DNA from: Sphingobacterium sp. ML3W
Lineage (GTDB): Bacteria; Bacteroidota; Bacteroidia; Sphingobacteriales; Sphingobacteriaceae
Assembly: GCF_000747525.1 (NCBI RefSeq)
Contig: NZ_CP009278.1
Coordinates: 4,526,001 to 4,590,000, forward strand
Reading direction: 5' to 3'
Length of the DNA: 64,000 nt
The translations under genes and the position numbers were made by a program. Below are positions 48,395 through 58,649 of the stretch, in pieces. Under the pieces are notes generated by a model. It searched no databases and was not told the DNA's origin. It saw only the letters and a list, made by a program, of their open reading frames with translations. How positions within the stretch are numbered: position 1 is the stretch's first letter; each line of letters starts with the position of its first letter.

Positions 48395-50459
48395 CAACGA
48401 AATCATGATCAAACATGAGGACGAGTTTAGCTTACATAAAGATAAAGAGGCTGTACGTGCCTATTTTTTAGAGTATGTAAATAAGAATACGGTATTCTTC
48501 TATACACTAAAAGAAAAAATCGATTACTTAATTGAACACGATTACTATATCAATTTCTACGAATGGTTCACTTTCGAAGAAATGGAGACCGTATATAATT
48601 TTGTTTTTTCAAAAAAATTCCGCTTTGCCTCTTTCATGGCTGCGTTTAAATTTTTCCAAAACTATGCACTAAGAGATGATTCTGGTGAAAAGTTTTTGGA
48701 ACGTTATGAAGACCGTGTTGTGGCAGTAGCTTTATTCTTAGCACGTCATGAAGGTATTGACAAAGCAATTTCTTACGCCGAATTATTTATAAACCAAGAA
48801 TATCAACCTGCGACACCAACATTCTTAAATGCGGGTAAAAAACGCTCAGGTGAATTGGTATCTTGTTTCTTAGATGAAATTGGAGACAATCTAAATGGGA
48901 TTGGCTATGCTGTTGACTCAGCAATGAAGTTATCTTCTATCGGAGGTGGTGTTTCATTCAATATTTCAAAAATTCGTGCTCGTGGAGAAGCCATTAAAGG
49001 CGTAGAAGGTCGTGCAGGAGGTGTTCTTCCAATCATGAAAATCATGGAAGATACTTTTTCATATGCCAACCAATTGGGACAACGCCCAGGTGCTGGTGCC
49101 GTATATTTAAATATTTTCCATGCTGATATTGAAGAGTTCTTAGACTGTAAAAAAATCAACGTGGATGAGAAAGTACGTATCAAATCGCTTTCTATCGGCA
49201 TCATTATTCCTGATAAATTCATGGAATTAGCAGAAAAAGACGAAGCTTGTTACCTCATCTATCCACATACCGTGATGCTAGAATATGGCATACCATTAGA
49301 CGAAATGGATATGGACAAGATGTACGAAGAGTTGATTACCAATCCAAATATCAAGAAGAAAAAAATCAACGCCCGTCACATGTTAGTGAAGGTTGCACAG
49401 ACACAAAAAGAGTCCGGATATCCTTACATATTCTATAAAGAGAATACCAACCGCGCTCACGCATTAAATGGCATTGGTAAAGTGAAATTCTCGAATTTAT
49501 GTACCGAAATCATGCAGGTATCTGAGGTTTCAGAAATCAACATTTATGGTGAAGAAGATCATATCAAATACGGTATCTCTTGTAACTTAGGTTCCTTGAA
49601 CATTGCTACTGTAATGGACAATAAGCGCGTTAAAGAATGTGTGAAATTGGCCATGCGCGCATTAACGATGGTATCTGATGTGACAGATATTAAAATGGTT
49701 CCTTCCATTGCAAAAGCAAACAAAGAGCTCCATTCAGTAGGGCTCGGTGCTATGAACCTACATGGGTATCTAGCAAAAAGCTTTATCATGTATGAATCGG
49801 ATGAAGCCTTAGATTTTGCAAATGCATTCTTCATGATGATGAACTTCTATTCGCTAGAAGCATCTATGGAAATCGCACGTGAGCGTAAAAGAACTTTCGT
49901 AGGATTTGAAAAATCTGCTTATGCAGACGGTACTTACTTCGATAGCTATACAGAAAGAGATTGTTTACCAAAGACAGATAAGGTTAAAGAATTATTTGCT
50001 GGTGTACATATTCCAACCATCGAAGATTGGGAAAAATTGAAAGCGGATGTTAAAGAGCATGGTATCTATCACGCTTATCGATTAGCAATCGCACCAAATC
50101 AATCTACTTCTTATATCATGAATGCCACAGCTTCGGTTATGCCGATTGTGGACATCATCGAAGTTCGTGAATACGGAGATAGTACGACCTACTACCCAAT
50201 GCCTTATTTGACAAATGACAATTACTTCTATTTCAAATCGGCTTACGACATGGACCAATTCAAGGTACTAAAATTAGTTTCCGTTATCCAACGTCATATT
50301 GACCAAGGTGTAAGTACGATTTTACATACAAATTCAAAAGATAATACACGTGATTTATCTAGATACTACATTTATGCACATAAATTAGGCTTGAAATCAT
50401 TGTACTACACACGTACACGTAAATCTTCTATTGAAGACTGTGTTTCTTGTTCGGCATAA
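48354..50459 (+). CDS. nrdE: Class Ib ribonucleoside-diphosphate reductase, alpha subunit
   Basis: 701 residues. The early part NWILLNNEIMIKHEDEF and KEAVRAYFLEYVNKNTVFFY match NrdE, which supports the 48354 start despite the 41-base overlap with nrdI; an internal ATG at 48405 is the alternative. Active-site residues include Cys in GELVSCFLDEIGDN, NLCTEI and SCNLGSLNI, and the C-terminal pair DCVSCSA. It lacks the N-terminal ATP-cone of NrdA. It makes deoxynucleoside diphosphates. Confidence 0.96.
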   Translation: MVANEVAKNWILLNNEIMIKHEDEFSLHKDKEAVRAYFLEYVNKNTVFFYTLKEKIDYLIEHDYYINFYEWFTFEEMETVYNFVFSKKFRFASFMAAFKFFQNYALRDDSGEKFLERYEDRVVAVALFLARHEGIDKAISYAELFINQEYQPATPTFLNAGKKRSGELVSCFLDEIGDNLNGIGYAVDSAMKLSSIGGGVSFNISKIRARGEAIKGVEGRAGGVLPIMKIMEDTFSYANQLGQRPGAGAVYLNIFHADIEEFLDCKKINVDEKVRIKSLSIGIIIPDKFMELAEKDEACYLIYPHTVMLEYGIPLDEMDMDKMYEELITNPNIKKKKINARHMLVKVAQTQKESGYPYIFYKENTNRAHALNGIGKVKFSNLCTEIMQVSEVSEINIYGEEDHIKYGISCNLGSLNIATVMDNKRVKECVKLAMRALTMVSDVTDIKMVPSIAKANKELHSVGLGAMNLHGYLAKSFIMYESDEALDFANAFFMMMNFYSLEASMEIARERKRTFVGFEKSAYADGTYFDSYTERDCLPKTDKVKELFAGVHIPTIEDWEKLKADVKEHGIYHAYRLAIAPNQSTSYIMNATASVMPIVDIIEVREYGDSTTYYPMPYLTNDNYFYFKSAYDMDQFKVLKLVSVIQRHIDQGVSTILHTNSKDNTRDLSRYYIYAHKLGLKSLYYTRTRKSSIEDCVSCSA

Positions 50460-50556
50460 CCTTCATTCAAAGAAAATCAATAAGCTATTCAAAGGGGTTC
50501 AAAACTTTGGATAGCTTTATTAACAAAAACATTCAATAATTCTCGCTGTAAAAATA

Positions 50557-51543
50557 ATGAGTAAAAAATATACTGCTGTAAACTGGAATACGCCAGATAA
50601 TGACTATGCTTTAATGTTTTGGGAGCAAAATATTAGACAATTCTGGATTGACACCGAATATATCCCTTCAAAAGATATTGATAGTTGGAAAGGATTAAGT
50701 TGGGAGATGAAAGAATGCTACAAAAAAGCATTAGGCGGACTTACTTTGTTGGATACACTACAAAGTCATACAGGAATGCCAAAAATCATCGACCATACGG
50801 ATTCATTGCAAAATAAGGCCGTATTATCGTATATGTGTATGATGGAAGCAATCCATGCAAAATCATATTCAACTATTTTTACAACAGTATCTACTACAAA
50901 CGAAATCAATGATATCTTCGGTTGGGTTGAACAAAATAAATTTTTGCAATTCAAGGCGTCTACGATTGATTCTTACTACCGTGTATTGGACAAGGAAAAT
51001 CCAACAAATGAGGAGTTATTCATGACATTGGGAGCTTCGGTACTCCTAGAATCATTTTTATTCTACTCAGGTTTCTTCTTGCCATTATGGCTATGTGGTC
51101 AAGGCCAAATGGTTGCTTCTGCAGATATCATTAAGAAGATTGTTGCCGATGAATCCATCCACGGTGTTTTCGTTGGACTAATGGCACAAGAGGTCTTCAA
51201 AAAAATAAAAAATCAAGAAGAAGTAAAACAAAAGTTCATTGATTTGTTGAATGAATTGTACGACAATGAAATGAAATATACAGAAGAAATCTATACCGAA
51301 GTTGGTTTAACAGCTGAAGTAAAGGAATATGTTCGTTACAATGGAAACAAAGCATTGATGAATCTTGGCTTCGACCCTATTTTCGAAGTGAAACAGGTGA
51401 ATCCGATCGTTTTAAATGGCTTAAATACAGAAACGACACAACATGACTTCTTCTCAAAGAAATCCACAAACTACGAAAAATCAATGGAGATCGTACACCT
51501 AAAAGATGACGACTTCAAAATGGATGCAACGGTAAACGTATAA
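50557..51543 (+). CDS. nrdF: Class Ib ribonucleoside-diphosphate reductase, beta subunit
   Basis: 328 residues. Candidate metal ligands are Asp66 (LLDTLQS), Glu97 and His100 (MMEAIH), Glu165 (LLESFLFYSG), Glu199 and His202 (ADESIHG), and the radical Tyr is Tyr104. The spacing is NrdF-like. It carries the dimanganese or diiron tyrosyl radical needed by NrdE. It follows nrdE by 97 bases and is ended by a terminator. Confidence 0.96.
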   Translation: MSKKYTAVNWNTPDNDYALMFWEQNIRQFWIDTEYIPSKDIDSWKGLSWEMKECYKKALGGLTLLDTLQSHTGMPKIIDHTDSLQNKAVLSYMCMMEAIHAKSYSTIFTTVSTTNEINDIFGWVEQNKFLQFKASTIDSYYRVLDKENPTNEELFMTLGASVLLESFLFYSGFFLPLWLCGQGQMVASADIIKKIVADESIHGVFVGLMAQEVFKKIKNQEEVKQKFIDLLNELYDNEMKYTEEIYTEVGLTAEVKEYVRYNGNKALMNLGFDPIFEVKQVNPIVLNGLNTETTQHDFFSKKSTNYEKSMEIVHLKDDDFKMDATVNV

Positions 51544-51564
51544 GAATACTGAACCATCAGATTG

Positions 51565-51598
51565 ATTCCCTTTACAGAAACGTAAAGGGAATTTTTTA
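51565..51598 (+). terminator. Rho-independent terminator of the nrd operon
   Basis: ATTCCCTTTAC (51565-51575) pairs with GTAAAGGGAAT (51582-51592) and is followed by six T residues. Confidence 0.93.
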
Positions 51599-51727
51599 TT
51601 TATAGAAAAACACCACATTCCAAAACCCACAAGTAAAACCTCTATTACACAATCGTTTGCTTAAAAGCAATACCTAAAAAATAAGGTCTATTCGCTTATA
51701 TTTGAGGTTAACCATTAATCCAATTCA

Positions 51728-53536
51728 ATGAATAAAGTATTTACTTTTTTATTATTATCTGCTATATGTGTGCAATCTTATGCACAGCAACAGTATAGTC
51801 AGGTATTTACTAAAGACGATTACAGTCAAGTAAAAAAGAATGTCAAAGATCAAGACATTGCGAATATTAATAACGCCACTTTACAACAAGCCGCAAGACA
51901 ACTAAAAGAAGGTTCCTACCCTATTCAACAACGTCTTCGTGCCTATACAAATTATCTTTCGCCAAAAACCTTGAGTAAACAACTCAAAACAAGCCCCTAT
52001 TCGCAATATGAAAACCCAACAGGTATTTATTTCTCTGAAGGTGACGAAGCTATTGTTTGGGTCGGAAAAACTAATGGAGCGCCAATTGCACTTCGCGTAA
52101 CGAACTGGGATGATAAAAATTTTAAACAACAAGACTACAGCCTAAAAGAAGGCTATAATACTTTAAAGATTGAAAATAAAGGAAACGCTTACATCCAATA
52201 CTTCTCTGAAGACAAAGTTTCCTCCAAAAAGATTGCTATCCATATACTTGGAGGGAAAGTAAACGACGTATTCGAGTTGGGCAAGCATAACGACAAAGAC
52301 TGGGACAAAATGTTAGCAAATGCAGCAGGCCCTATATTAGACATTGTTGGAAAACAAGTTCAGCTCGCCTATGCCGTTCAATCACTAAAAGAAAATGCTC
52401 CGCATCAAGGAGTTGCACTTATCCAATTATATGATTCTATTATTGGTATACAACATCAGATCATGGGGTTGGTACAAACAAAAAGAGTTCCTAAGAACAG
52501 GATGTTTGGCCGCGTAATCTGGGAAGGTTTTATGCATGCCGATGGAATTGGTGCTGCATTCCATGACAATACGATGAAAGATGTAGCAAACGTGCCTAAC
52601 CTTAGGAAAAACTCTTGGGGAGTAGCACACGAATTTGGGCATGTCAACCAAGTGCGTCCAAACATGAAATGGGTAGGTACAACAGAAGTAACGAATAACA
52701 TTTATTCGGTATGGACACAGTATAGCTACAATAGTCACAGTCCAAAATTAGAAAGAGAACGTTTAAAGGATTATGATGAGCCCAAAATTGGCGGTCGAAT
52801 CACCGCTTATATGGAGTCTGCATTTGTACACCGTCAACCTTGGTTGACGCAAGCTGGACCTGACAGATGGGATCGTCAACGTCCCCGTGATTGGGGTGGA
52901 GATCACTTCGTAAAATTAGTACCTCTTTGGCAGTTACAATTGTATTTCAATGTAGCTGGAAAAGGAAATACTTGGGAAAATAAAAACTTTTATGGCGATA
53001 TCTTCACAAAGGCCATCAACGCAGCAGAAACAGCAGACAAGCAAGATTCCTACTACCAAATGGAATTCATCAAAAATGCATGTGATGCCGCAAAGTTAGA
53101 CTTAACCGATTTCTTTGAACAGTCTGGCATGCTTATCCCAATCGATCTCTGGGTAGATGATTATACCTGTGCACAAATGACCATAACAGCAGCAGACATT
53201 GCAGCAGTAAAACAATATGCAGCAAAATATAAGAAACCGACAACACCGGTATTACATTATATTACCGCAAATAGTATTGATAGCTATAAAAATAAATTAG
53301 CAGTAAGTGGAATAGCAGGAGCTGGATTTGAGAAAAAAGAAGACCGTATTATCATACAAAATGATGCGTGGAAAAATGCGGTTGCTTTCGAGACCTTTGC
53401 AGGCGATAAACTGACAAAAGTAGCCTTTGTTGGAGCTGGGTCAGAAGACGTCTCTAAGACGATTGTACATACCCCTACGGGGACGACACAAGTCAAAGCC
53501 GTTGGATGGGATGGAAAAAGAATCAATGTATTATAA
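51728..53536 (+). CDS. Secreted M60-type (enhancin-like) metallopeptidase
   Basis: 602 residues. Signal peptide (1-20, ending SYAQ), an N-terminal domain with repeated TNW/YTN-type beta features, then a peptidase M60-like domain. The zinc site is HEFGH (His301, Glu302, His305) with Glu320 in GTTEVTNNIYS as third ligand, the gluzincin spacing of M60. PLWQLQLYFN and a small C-terminal beta domain follow. M60 peptidases act on mucin-type glycoproteins. The substrate here is unknown; it is convergent with the SusC/SusD pair. Confidence 0.88.
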   Translation: MNKVFTFLLLSAICVQSYAQQQYSQVFTKDDYSQVKKNVKDQDIANINNATLQQAARQLKEGSYPIQQRLRAYTNYLSPKTLSKQLKTSPYSQYENPTGIYFSEGDEAIVWVGKTNGAPIALRVTNWDDKNFKQQDYSLKEGYNTLKIENKGNAYIQYFSEDKVSSKKIAIHILGGKVNDVFELGKHNDKDWDKMLANAAGPILDIVGKQVQLAYAVQSLKENAPHQGVALIQLYDSIIGIQHQIMGLVQTKRVPKNRMFGRVIWEGFMHADGIGAAFHDNTMKDVANVPNLRKNSWGVAHEFGHVNQVRPNMKWVGTTEVTNNIYSVWTQYSYNSHSPKLERERLKDYDEPKIGGRITAYMESAFVHRQPWLTQAGPDRWDRQRPRDWGGDHFVKLVPLWQLQLYFNVAGKGNTWENKNFYGDIFTKAINAAETADKQDSYYQMEFIKNACDAAKLDLTDFFEQSGMLIPIDLWVDDYTCAQMTITAADIAAVKQYAAKYKKPTTPVLHYITANSIDSYKNKLAVSGIAGAGFEKKEDRIIIQNDAWKNAVAFETFAGDKLTKVAFVGAGSEDVSKTIVHTPTGTTQVKAVGWDGKRINVL

Positions 53537-53540
53537 AATA

Positions 53541-53568
53541 AAAAGGCTATCCAGATGGATAGCCTTTT
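53541..53568. terminator. Bidirectional terminator between peptidase and SusD genes
   Basis: AAAAGGCTATCCA pairs with TGGATAGCCTTTT around a 2-base loop, with A/T tracts on both sides; it serves the peptidase gene (+) and the SusC/SusD operon (-). Confidence 0.9.
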
Positions 53569-53573
53569 CTATG

Positions 53574-55139
53574 CTATTTATAACCTTCGTTTTGGGTTAA
53601 GTTTTTGTTTCTCTGCAATTCATCAGGCGAAATTGGCCATAGCAGGTCAGTCTCTTTAAATATAGCACCAGATCCATTTTTAGCACCAATAAGCGGAACA
53701 AAATCAACCTTACCAGCATCAGTTGTGGAAATAACAGGGAACATCTTTGTTCTTAAAACATCATCCCACATCTTGAATTCCAATGGAAATTCTCTTAAAC
53801 GCTCTATCCAGCATTCTTTCACAAAACTATCTGCCGAAAGTGCCATAAGCTCCGTAGTATATGCAGCAACAGTTTTCCCTTCGGTATTCGCACGAGCCTT
53901 AACTTGCGCTAAATAACCCGCAGCCTCAGTAGTCACACCTCCGCTTTTAGCAAGACCTTCGGCCGCAATTAATAAAGCTTCAGGATAACGGTAAAGATTC
54001 CAATCTTTTGTTCCTTTCCCTGTCGTTAATAATGCATCCTCATCAACATAGTACCAAATACCTGCTTCAGTCGATGACCAAACCTTACCCGTATTAGGAT
54101 TGGTATATTTCCAATGAAAAAATTGATTAGGCTGGATACGTAAATCCTTGGGGTTATACACATTCAAAAATTGCTGTGTTGGACCATAAACACGTTCAAA
54201 GATGGAGTATTTATCAAATACCGTTACTGCTGATGCATTAAAGCCATAAGTCGGCCACCAACCGCTACTACTAATAGTTGCATTGTACTCTTGTGCATAA
54301 ATTACTTCGTCCAAATCATCGGTCGTACGCAGCTTGTTATATGCACTACTCAAGCCTAAATCTCCATTGGCAGTCATACCATGAGCAGAATTTACCACTA
54401 TTTTAGCCGCATTAGCCGCATCAACATACTTTCCTTGCTGTAAATAGACATTCGCTAAAGTCATTGCAGCTACATACTTCGTAATACGGTGTCCATTACT
54501 GGCAAATTTAGTCGCTGGCAATACCTCTACAGCCTCTTTAAGGTCTGCTTCAATCAACTCATAAACTTTTCCGGCCTCTGTTCTACCTAAATAAAGGTCA
54601 TTATCTAAAGATTCATATACATCAATAGACAATGGAATCGCTCCGAAAGTTTTGACTAAATAAAAATAGTTATACGCTCTAAAAAATTTCGCTTCTGCTA
54701 ACAACCTACTTCTATTTTGATCAGACATATCAATCAGTGGAAGATATTTTAATCCCCCATTAGCAATGTTGATTGCTTTATACGAATCATCCCAAATCGT
54801 GTTCATCGTAGAGGAAATCAAATTTGTATTATTTTGACGGGTCAACTCCCTCGAAAATAAGCAAACTCGTTCCTGCCCCTCATAACTATTGGTGAAATAA
54901 CCAGTTAACATCGTATTTACGGATGCAGTAGCTCCAACATAAGCACTAGAAGCAAAAGAATAACGTAATGGTGCACCTCTCCGATACAAACTATTGACTG
55001 TTGCCTCTGCCTGTGCTTCAGTTTTATAATAAGCGCCCAAAGTAACCGCAGACTTAGGCTCTTCTTCTAAAAATTTATTACATGATGTCGTTAGCGCCAA
55101 TCCTGCTAATAACAACAAAAACAATTTATTTTTCTTCAT
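53574..55139 (-). CDS. SusD/RagB-family glycan-binding lipoprotein, pair 1
   Basis: 521 residues from the ATG at 55139; an upstream TTG at 55151 would leave only 2 bases after the SusC stop. Lipobox LTTSC, then the SusD N-terminal KFLEEEPKSAV and helical TPR-like body with AKFFRAYNYFYLVKTFGAIP, and the closing segment WERLREFPLEFK-like RLREFPLEFKMWDDVLR and LLWPISPDELQRNKNLTQN. It caps the SusC transporter at the outer membrane and binds oligosaccharide or glycopeptide. Coupled to SusC pair 1. Confidence 0.94.
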   Translation of the reverse strand: MKKNKLFLLLLAGLALTTSCNKFLEEEPKSAVTLGAYYKTEAQAEATVNSLYRRGAPLRYSFASSAYVGATASVNTMLTGYFTNSYEGQERVCLFSRELTRQNNTNLISSTMNTIWDDSYKAINIANGGLKYLPLIDMSDQNRSRLLAEAKFFRAYNYFYLVKTFGAIPLSIDVYESLDNDLYLGRTEAGKVYELIEADLKEAVEVLPATKFASNGHRITKYVAAMTLANVYLQQGKYVDAANAAKIVVNSAHGMTANGDLGLSSAYNKLRTTDDLDEVIYAQEYNATISSSGWWPTYGFNASAVTVFDKYSIFERVYGPTQQFLNVYNPKDLRIQPNQFFHWKYTNPNTGKVWSSTEAGIWYYVDEDALLTTGKGTKDWNLYRYPEALLIAAEGLAKSGGVTTEAAGYLAQVKARANTEGKTVAAYTTELMALSADSFVKECWIERLREFPLEFKMWDDVLRTKMFPVISTTDAGKVDFVPLIGAKNGSGAIFKETDLLWPISPDELQRNKNLTQNEGYK

Positions 55140-55153
55140 TTGATTTTTCAAAA

Positions 55154-58100
55154 TTAAAATGTAACATTAAGACCTAACATAAAAGTTTTAGCTCTTGGAT
55201 AAGCGAAAAAAGTCATGTTTTGACCGAACTGACCAGATCCCTGTGAAGTACTTTCCGGATCGTAACCTTTAAACTTACTCGAAGTCAATAAAAATGGATT
55301 ATTAGCATTTGTATAAATACGCAATGCAGATACTCCTACTCTTTTTAAAACATCAGGTTTGAACGTATATCCCAATTGAATCATGTTCACACGTAAATAC
55401 GACCCATCTGCTACCCATGAATCGTCCACATTTGTATCTTGACCTCTATGACCATTATTTGTCAAATAAATAGCCTGCTGCATGGTATTTGGGTTAGATC
55501 CATTATACGCATCCGTCAAGACCTCTTTCAAACCGTTTGTAATTCCAAAGCGATCATAAGTAGAATGGAAAAATTGTTGCATGACCTCTACGCCTTTTAC
55601 AAACTGTAGGTCTAGAGTCATATCAAAATTCTTATAACTCAAGTTATTAATAAAACTTCCAGTCCAATCTGGCAATCCCTTTCCAATAATCTCTTTTTCT
55701 GTTGTACGTTTAGCGCGACCTATATCTTCTAATTTTGCATTTCCCGCATCAACATCAGCTTGAGTAAAGACACCTAATCTTCGGTAACCGTAAAAACTAT
55801 TTAAGTTTTCTCCAACCCGAATAATACTATTAGCCCCTCCAACCCAATCATTCATCAAAATATCCTCATTATTATCACCTAATTTTAAAACTTTATTTTT
55901 ATTATAATTTAGGTTTAACGTTGATTTCCATGTGAAGTTTTCATTATCCACTAAAGTACCATTGACCATTAAGTCCATACCATGATTTTGAACTGATCCA
56001 ATATTCTTCATAACCGAGTTATAACCCGTTGCTCTTGGTAGTGGCGCATCAAGTAAAAGATCTGTAGTTTTCTTATTATAATAAGAAACATCAAAACTCA
56101 ATCTATTTTGGAATAAACCCAATTCTACACCAAAATCAAATTGCGCTGTCTTTTCCCATTTTAAATTTGGATTTTCTAATGTGCTTACGAAGGAATAAGG
56201 TTGACGAATACCATTTAATAATACCGTACCCGCTTCAACATTAGCCAATTTTTTATATGGGTTTATTTCGGAATTTCCCGTCATACCATAACTGGTGTGC
56301 AGTTTCAAATTACTAATGGAACTATTATCCTTTAAGAAATCTTCATTAGAGACATTCCAAGCTAGCCCAGCTGATGGAAAGAAAGCATATATATTATTCG
56401 TTCCAAATTTAGAAGCTCCATCATAACGACTGGTAAAAGTTGCTGAATAACGATTATCATATGAGTAAGATGCACGTAAAAAATAAGAGTTCATTGCCCA
56501 TTTATTCCAGTCAGACCCCGGTGCAGAAGGAATTGTACCGATTCCCATATTATAATATTCATAGAAGTCATCTTGAAAACCCTCCGTTCTTGAATTATCA
56601 TAATCATAGGTCCGTGCTTGCCAAGACAATCCAGCCATGGCATTAATACGATGTTTATCAAACTCCTTGTTATATGTCAAATAAGTTTCCTCTTGCCAAT
56701 AAAAGGTATTGGTATGATTAATCTCTGCCCAACCATTTGGAGCCGATATATTATTCAACAACACCGAAGAATAACCCCTATAAGTTTTTTGATGATTATC
56801 GATACCTAATTGAGTTTTCAGATCTAATCCATCAGCCAGATGGAATGTCAATGCCGCATTTCCAAAGATTTGCGTATTGTAACGCATCCGTTTTTGAAGA
56901 TCTAAAATAGCAACCGGATTGGACATACCTTCAAATCCCAACGTTTCAGACACTGTAGAGGATGAAGAATTTGTAAAGTTCCCTTTTTTATCACGAACTG
57001 AATACCATGGTAACATTTCAATCATGGTACGACGAGCATCCTGCCCACCACCGTCTTCAGGAGTATAGCGGCCCCAGGTATGGTTTACGGATAAATTAAC
57101 GGATGTAGATAACCAATCGTTTGGCTTTGAGTCATAAGCCATCTTCGCATTTACCCTTTTATTCCAAGTGTTGTTCATGACGCCCTGTTGATCCGTGTAA
57201 TTTAAAAACGCACCTACAGACGATTTTTCATCTCCCTGTTGGATATTCAACTGATGGTTATGCGAAACAGCTGTTCTCGTAGCTTCCCGTTGCCAATCCG
57301 TATCATACAGCGGATTTCCATTCCCATCAAAATAATTCTTATCATTAAACCAATCTTTTCTATCCAAAGACCACGGTTTCCATTTTGGATCCTTACTTTT
57401 TAAAAATTCAGCCGCGTATTTGTTTTCATTTTCAAGACCAATCATAAATGCGTCCGTCCACTCTTGCGCATTCAACAGATCCATATAACGTTGTGGAGAA
57501 CTTATCCCTACAGACCCTTGATAACTAATTGTTCTCCGCCCATCTTTGTTACCCCGTTTGGTCGTCACTAGAATAACACCATTTGCACCACGTGCTCCAT
57601 AAATAGCAGCAGAAGAAGCATCTTTCAATACTTCCATACTTTCAATATCATTGGGATTGAGCAATTGAAAATCTTCCATCACCACACCATCTACCACATA
57701 CAGGGGATTTGATGAAGAATTAATTGTTGCAACACCACGAATCACAACGCGATTGCCATAGGCTCCAGGTTGACTTGAATTTGAAAAGATATTAACACCA
57801 GAAGCTTTACCTCTCAAATTTTCTAAAGCACTGAAACTTTGTGTTTTTACCATATCAGCTCCTTTTACAATCGAGATAGAACCCGTAACATCTGATTTAC
57901 GCATGGTTCCATAACCTACTACGACTACCTCATCCAGTTGATCTTGGGCAGATACCAATCGAATCGTTAATCCAGATGTACTGCTTACTTTTACTTCAAT
58001 GGGTTTGTATCCAATAGAGGAAACACCCAATACGTCTCCTATTTTAGCGTTAACACTGAAACTACCATCTTCGGATGTCTGTGTTCCAACAGCAGTTCCT

Positions 58101-58336
58101 CTAACAGAAATTGTTACACCAGAAACAGGATTTCCCGTACTTGAGTCCAATACTTTACCGCTAACTTGACCTTGAATAGCAACGAGTTCTTTTACACCGG
58201 ACTCACCCAATACTCCTAAAGAAGTGGTTGTCGATGCATTGACCTGTTGCATTGACCCCGCAATAACAGCTAATGAAAAAAATAATTTAGATCTTTTCTT
58301 TAACTGCAAAAATGTTCTTGCGTCAAATTTGTTCAT
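55154..58336 (-). CDS. SusC/RagA-family TonB-linked outer-membrane protein, pair 1
   Basis: 1060 residues. Signal peptide within the first 35 residues, then a CarboxypepD_reg-like beta-sandwich (about 52-130; IQGQVSGKVLDSSTGNPVSG), TonB-proximal VVVVGYGTMRKSDVTGSIS, plug with LNPNDIESMEVLKDASSAA and YGARGANGVILVTTKRG, and a beta-barrel ending MLGLNVTF. It imports oligomers bound by SusD. Residues 1-148 are about 86% identical to SusC pair 2, while the bodies are clearly different. Confidence 0.96.
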   Translation of the reverse strand: MNKFDARTFLQLKKRSKLFFSLAVIAGSMQQVNASTTTSLGVLGESGVKELVAIQGQVSGKVLDSSTGNPVSGVTISVRGTAVGTQTSEDGSFSVNAKIGDVLGVSSIGYKPIEVKVSSTSGLTIRLVSAQDQLDEVVVVGYGTMRKSDVTGSISIVKGADMVKTQSFSALENLRGKASGVNIFSNSSQPGAYGNRVVIRGVATINSSSNPLYVVDGVVMEDFQLLNPNDIESMEVLKDASSAAIYGARGANGVILVTTKRGNKDGRRTISYQGSVGISSPQRYMDLLNAQEWTDAFMIGLENENKYAAEFLKSKDPKWKPWSLDRKDWFNDKNYFDGNGNPLYDTDWQREATRTAVSHNHQLNIQQGDEKSSVGAFLNYTDQQGVMNNTWNKRVNAKMAYDSKPNDWLSTSVNLSVNHTWGRYTPEDGGGQDARRTMIEMLPWYSVRDKKGNFTNSSSSTVSETLGFEGMSNPVAILDLQKRMRYNTQIFGNAALTFHLADGLDLKTQLGIDNHQKTYRGYSSVLLNNISAPNGWAEINHTNTFYWQEETYLTYNKEFDKHRINAMAGLSWQARTYDYDNSRTEGFQDDFYEYYNMGIGTIPSAPGSDWNKWAMNSYFLRASYSYDNRYSATFTSRYDGASKFGTNNIYAFFPSAGLAWNVSNEDFLKDNSSISNLKLHTSYGMTGNSEINPYKKLANVEAGTVLLNGIRQPYSFVSTLENPNLKWEKTAQFDFGVELGLFQNRLSFDVSYYNKKTTDLLLDAPLPRATGYNSVMKNIGSVQNHGMDLMVNGTLVDNENFTWKSTLNLNYNKNKVLKLGDNNEDILMNDWVGGANSIIRVGENLNSFYGYRRLGVFTQADVDAGNAKLEDIGRAKRTTEKEIIGKGLPDWTGSFINNLSYKNFDMTLDLQFVKGVEVMQQFFHSTYDRFGITNGLKEVLTDAYNGSNPNTMQQAIYLTNNGHRGQDTNVDDSWVADGSYLRVNMIQLGYTFKPDVLKRVGVSALRIYTNANNPFLLTSSKFKGYDPESTSQGSGQFGQNMTFFAYPRAKTFMLGLNVTF

Positions 58337-58649
58337 AATTTAAAATGATTTTAGATTTATTTAATCGTTTTAGCAATTTTACTGAAAGATGCGCTTTATT
58401 GAGCTTTCAGTAACCTATTCTAAAACAAGTTTTTTGGTTTGGCTTATTTGATTAATATCCACACAGGGCATCCAATGTCCTATAGGAAAATTCGAGTATA
58501 ATTATTCCATTACATCATAATAGTTTAAAACGTTTTAGCTTATAAAAAATCCAAATATCTCTATTTAAGATGATACTGGAAAATGTAATTAATGGTTTTA
58601 TTGAATCCTAAATAAGATTAGGAACACAGGCTTAAAATTAGGTTTTTAA
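58337..58649 (-). promoter_or_regulatory. Leader region of SusC pair 1, duplicated upstream of SusC pair 2
   Basis: Contains AAAACGTTTTAGC (AAAACGTTTT palindrome at 58527-58536), a hairpin AGGGCAT-CCA-ATGTCCT (58465-58481, about 129 bases before the start), and ATCGTTTTAGCAA near the start. The same elements at nearly the same distances precede SusC pair 2, so they are likely functional. AAACGTTT is a common LacI-type operator core; the regulator is not in this window. Confidence 0.6.
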
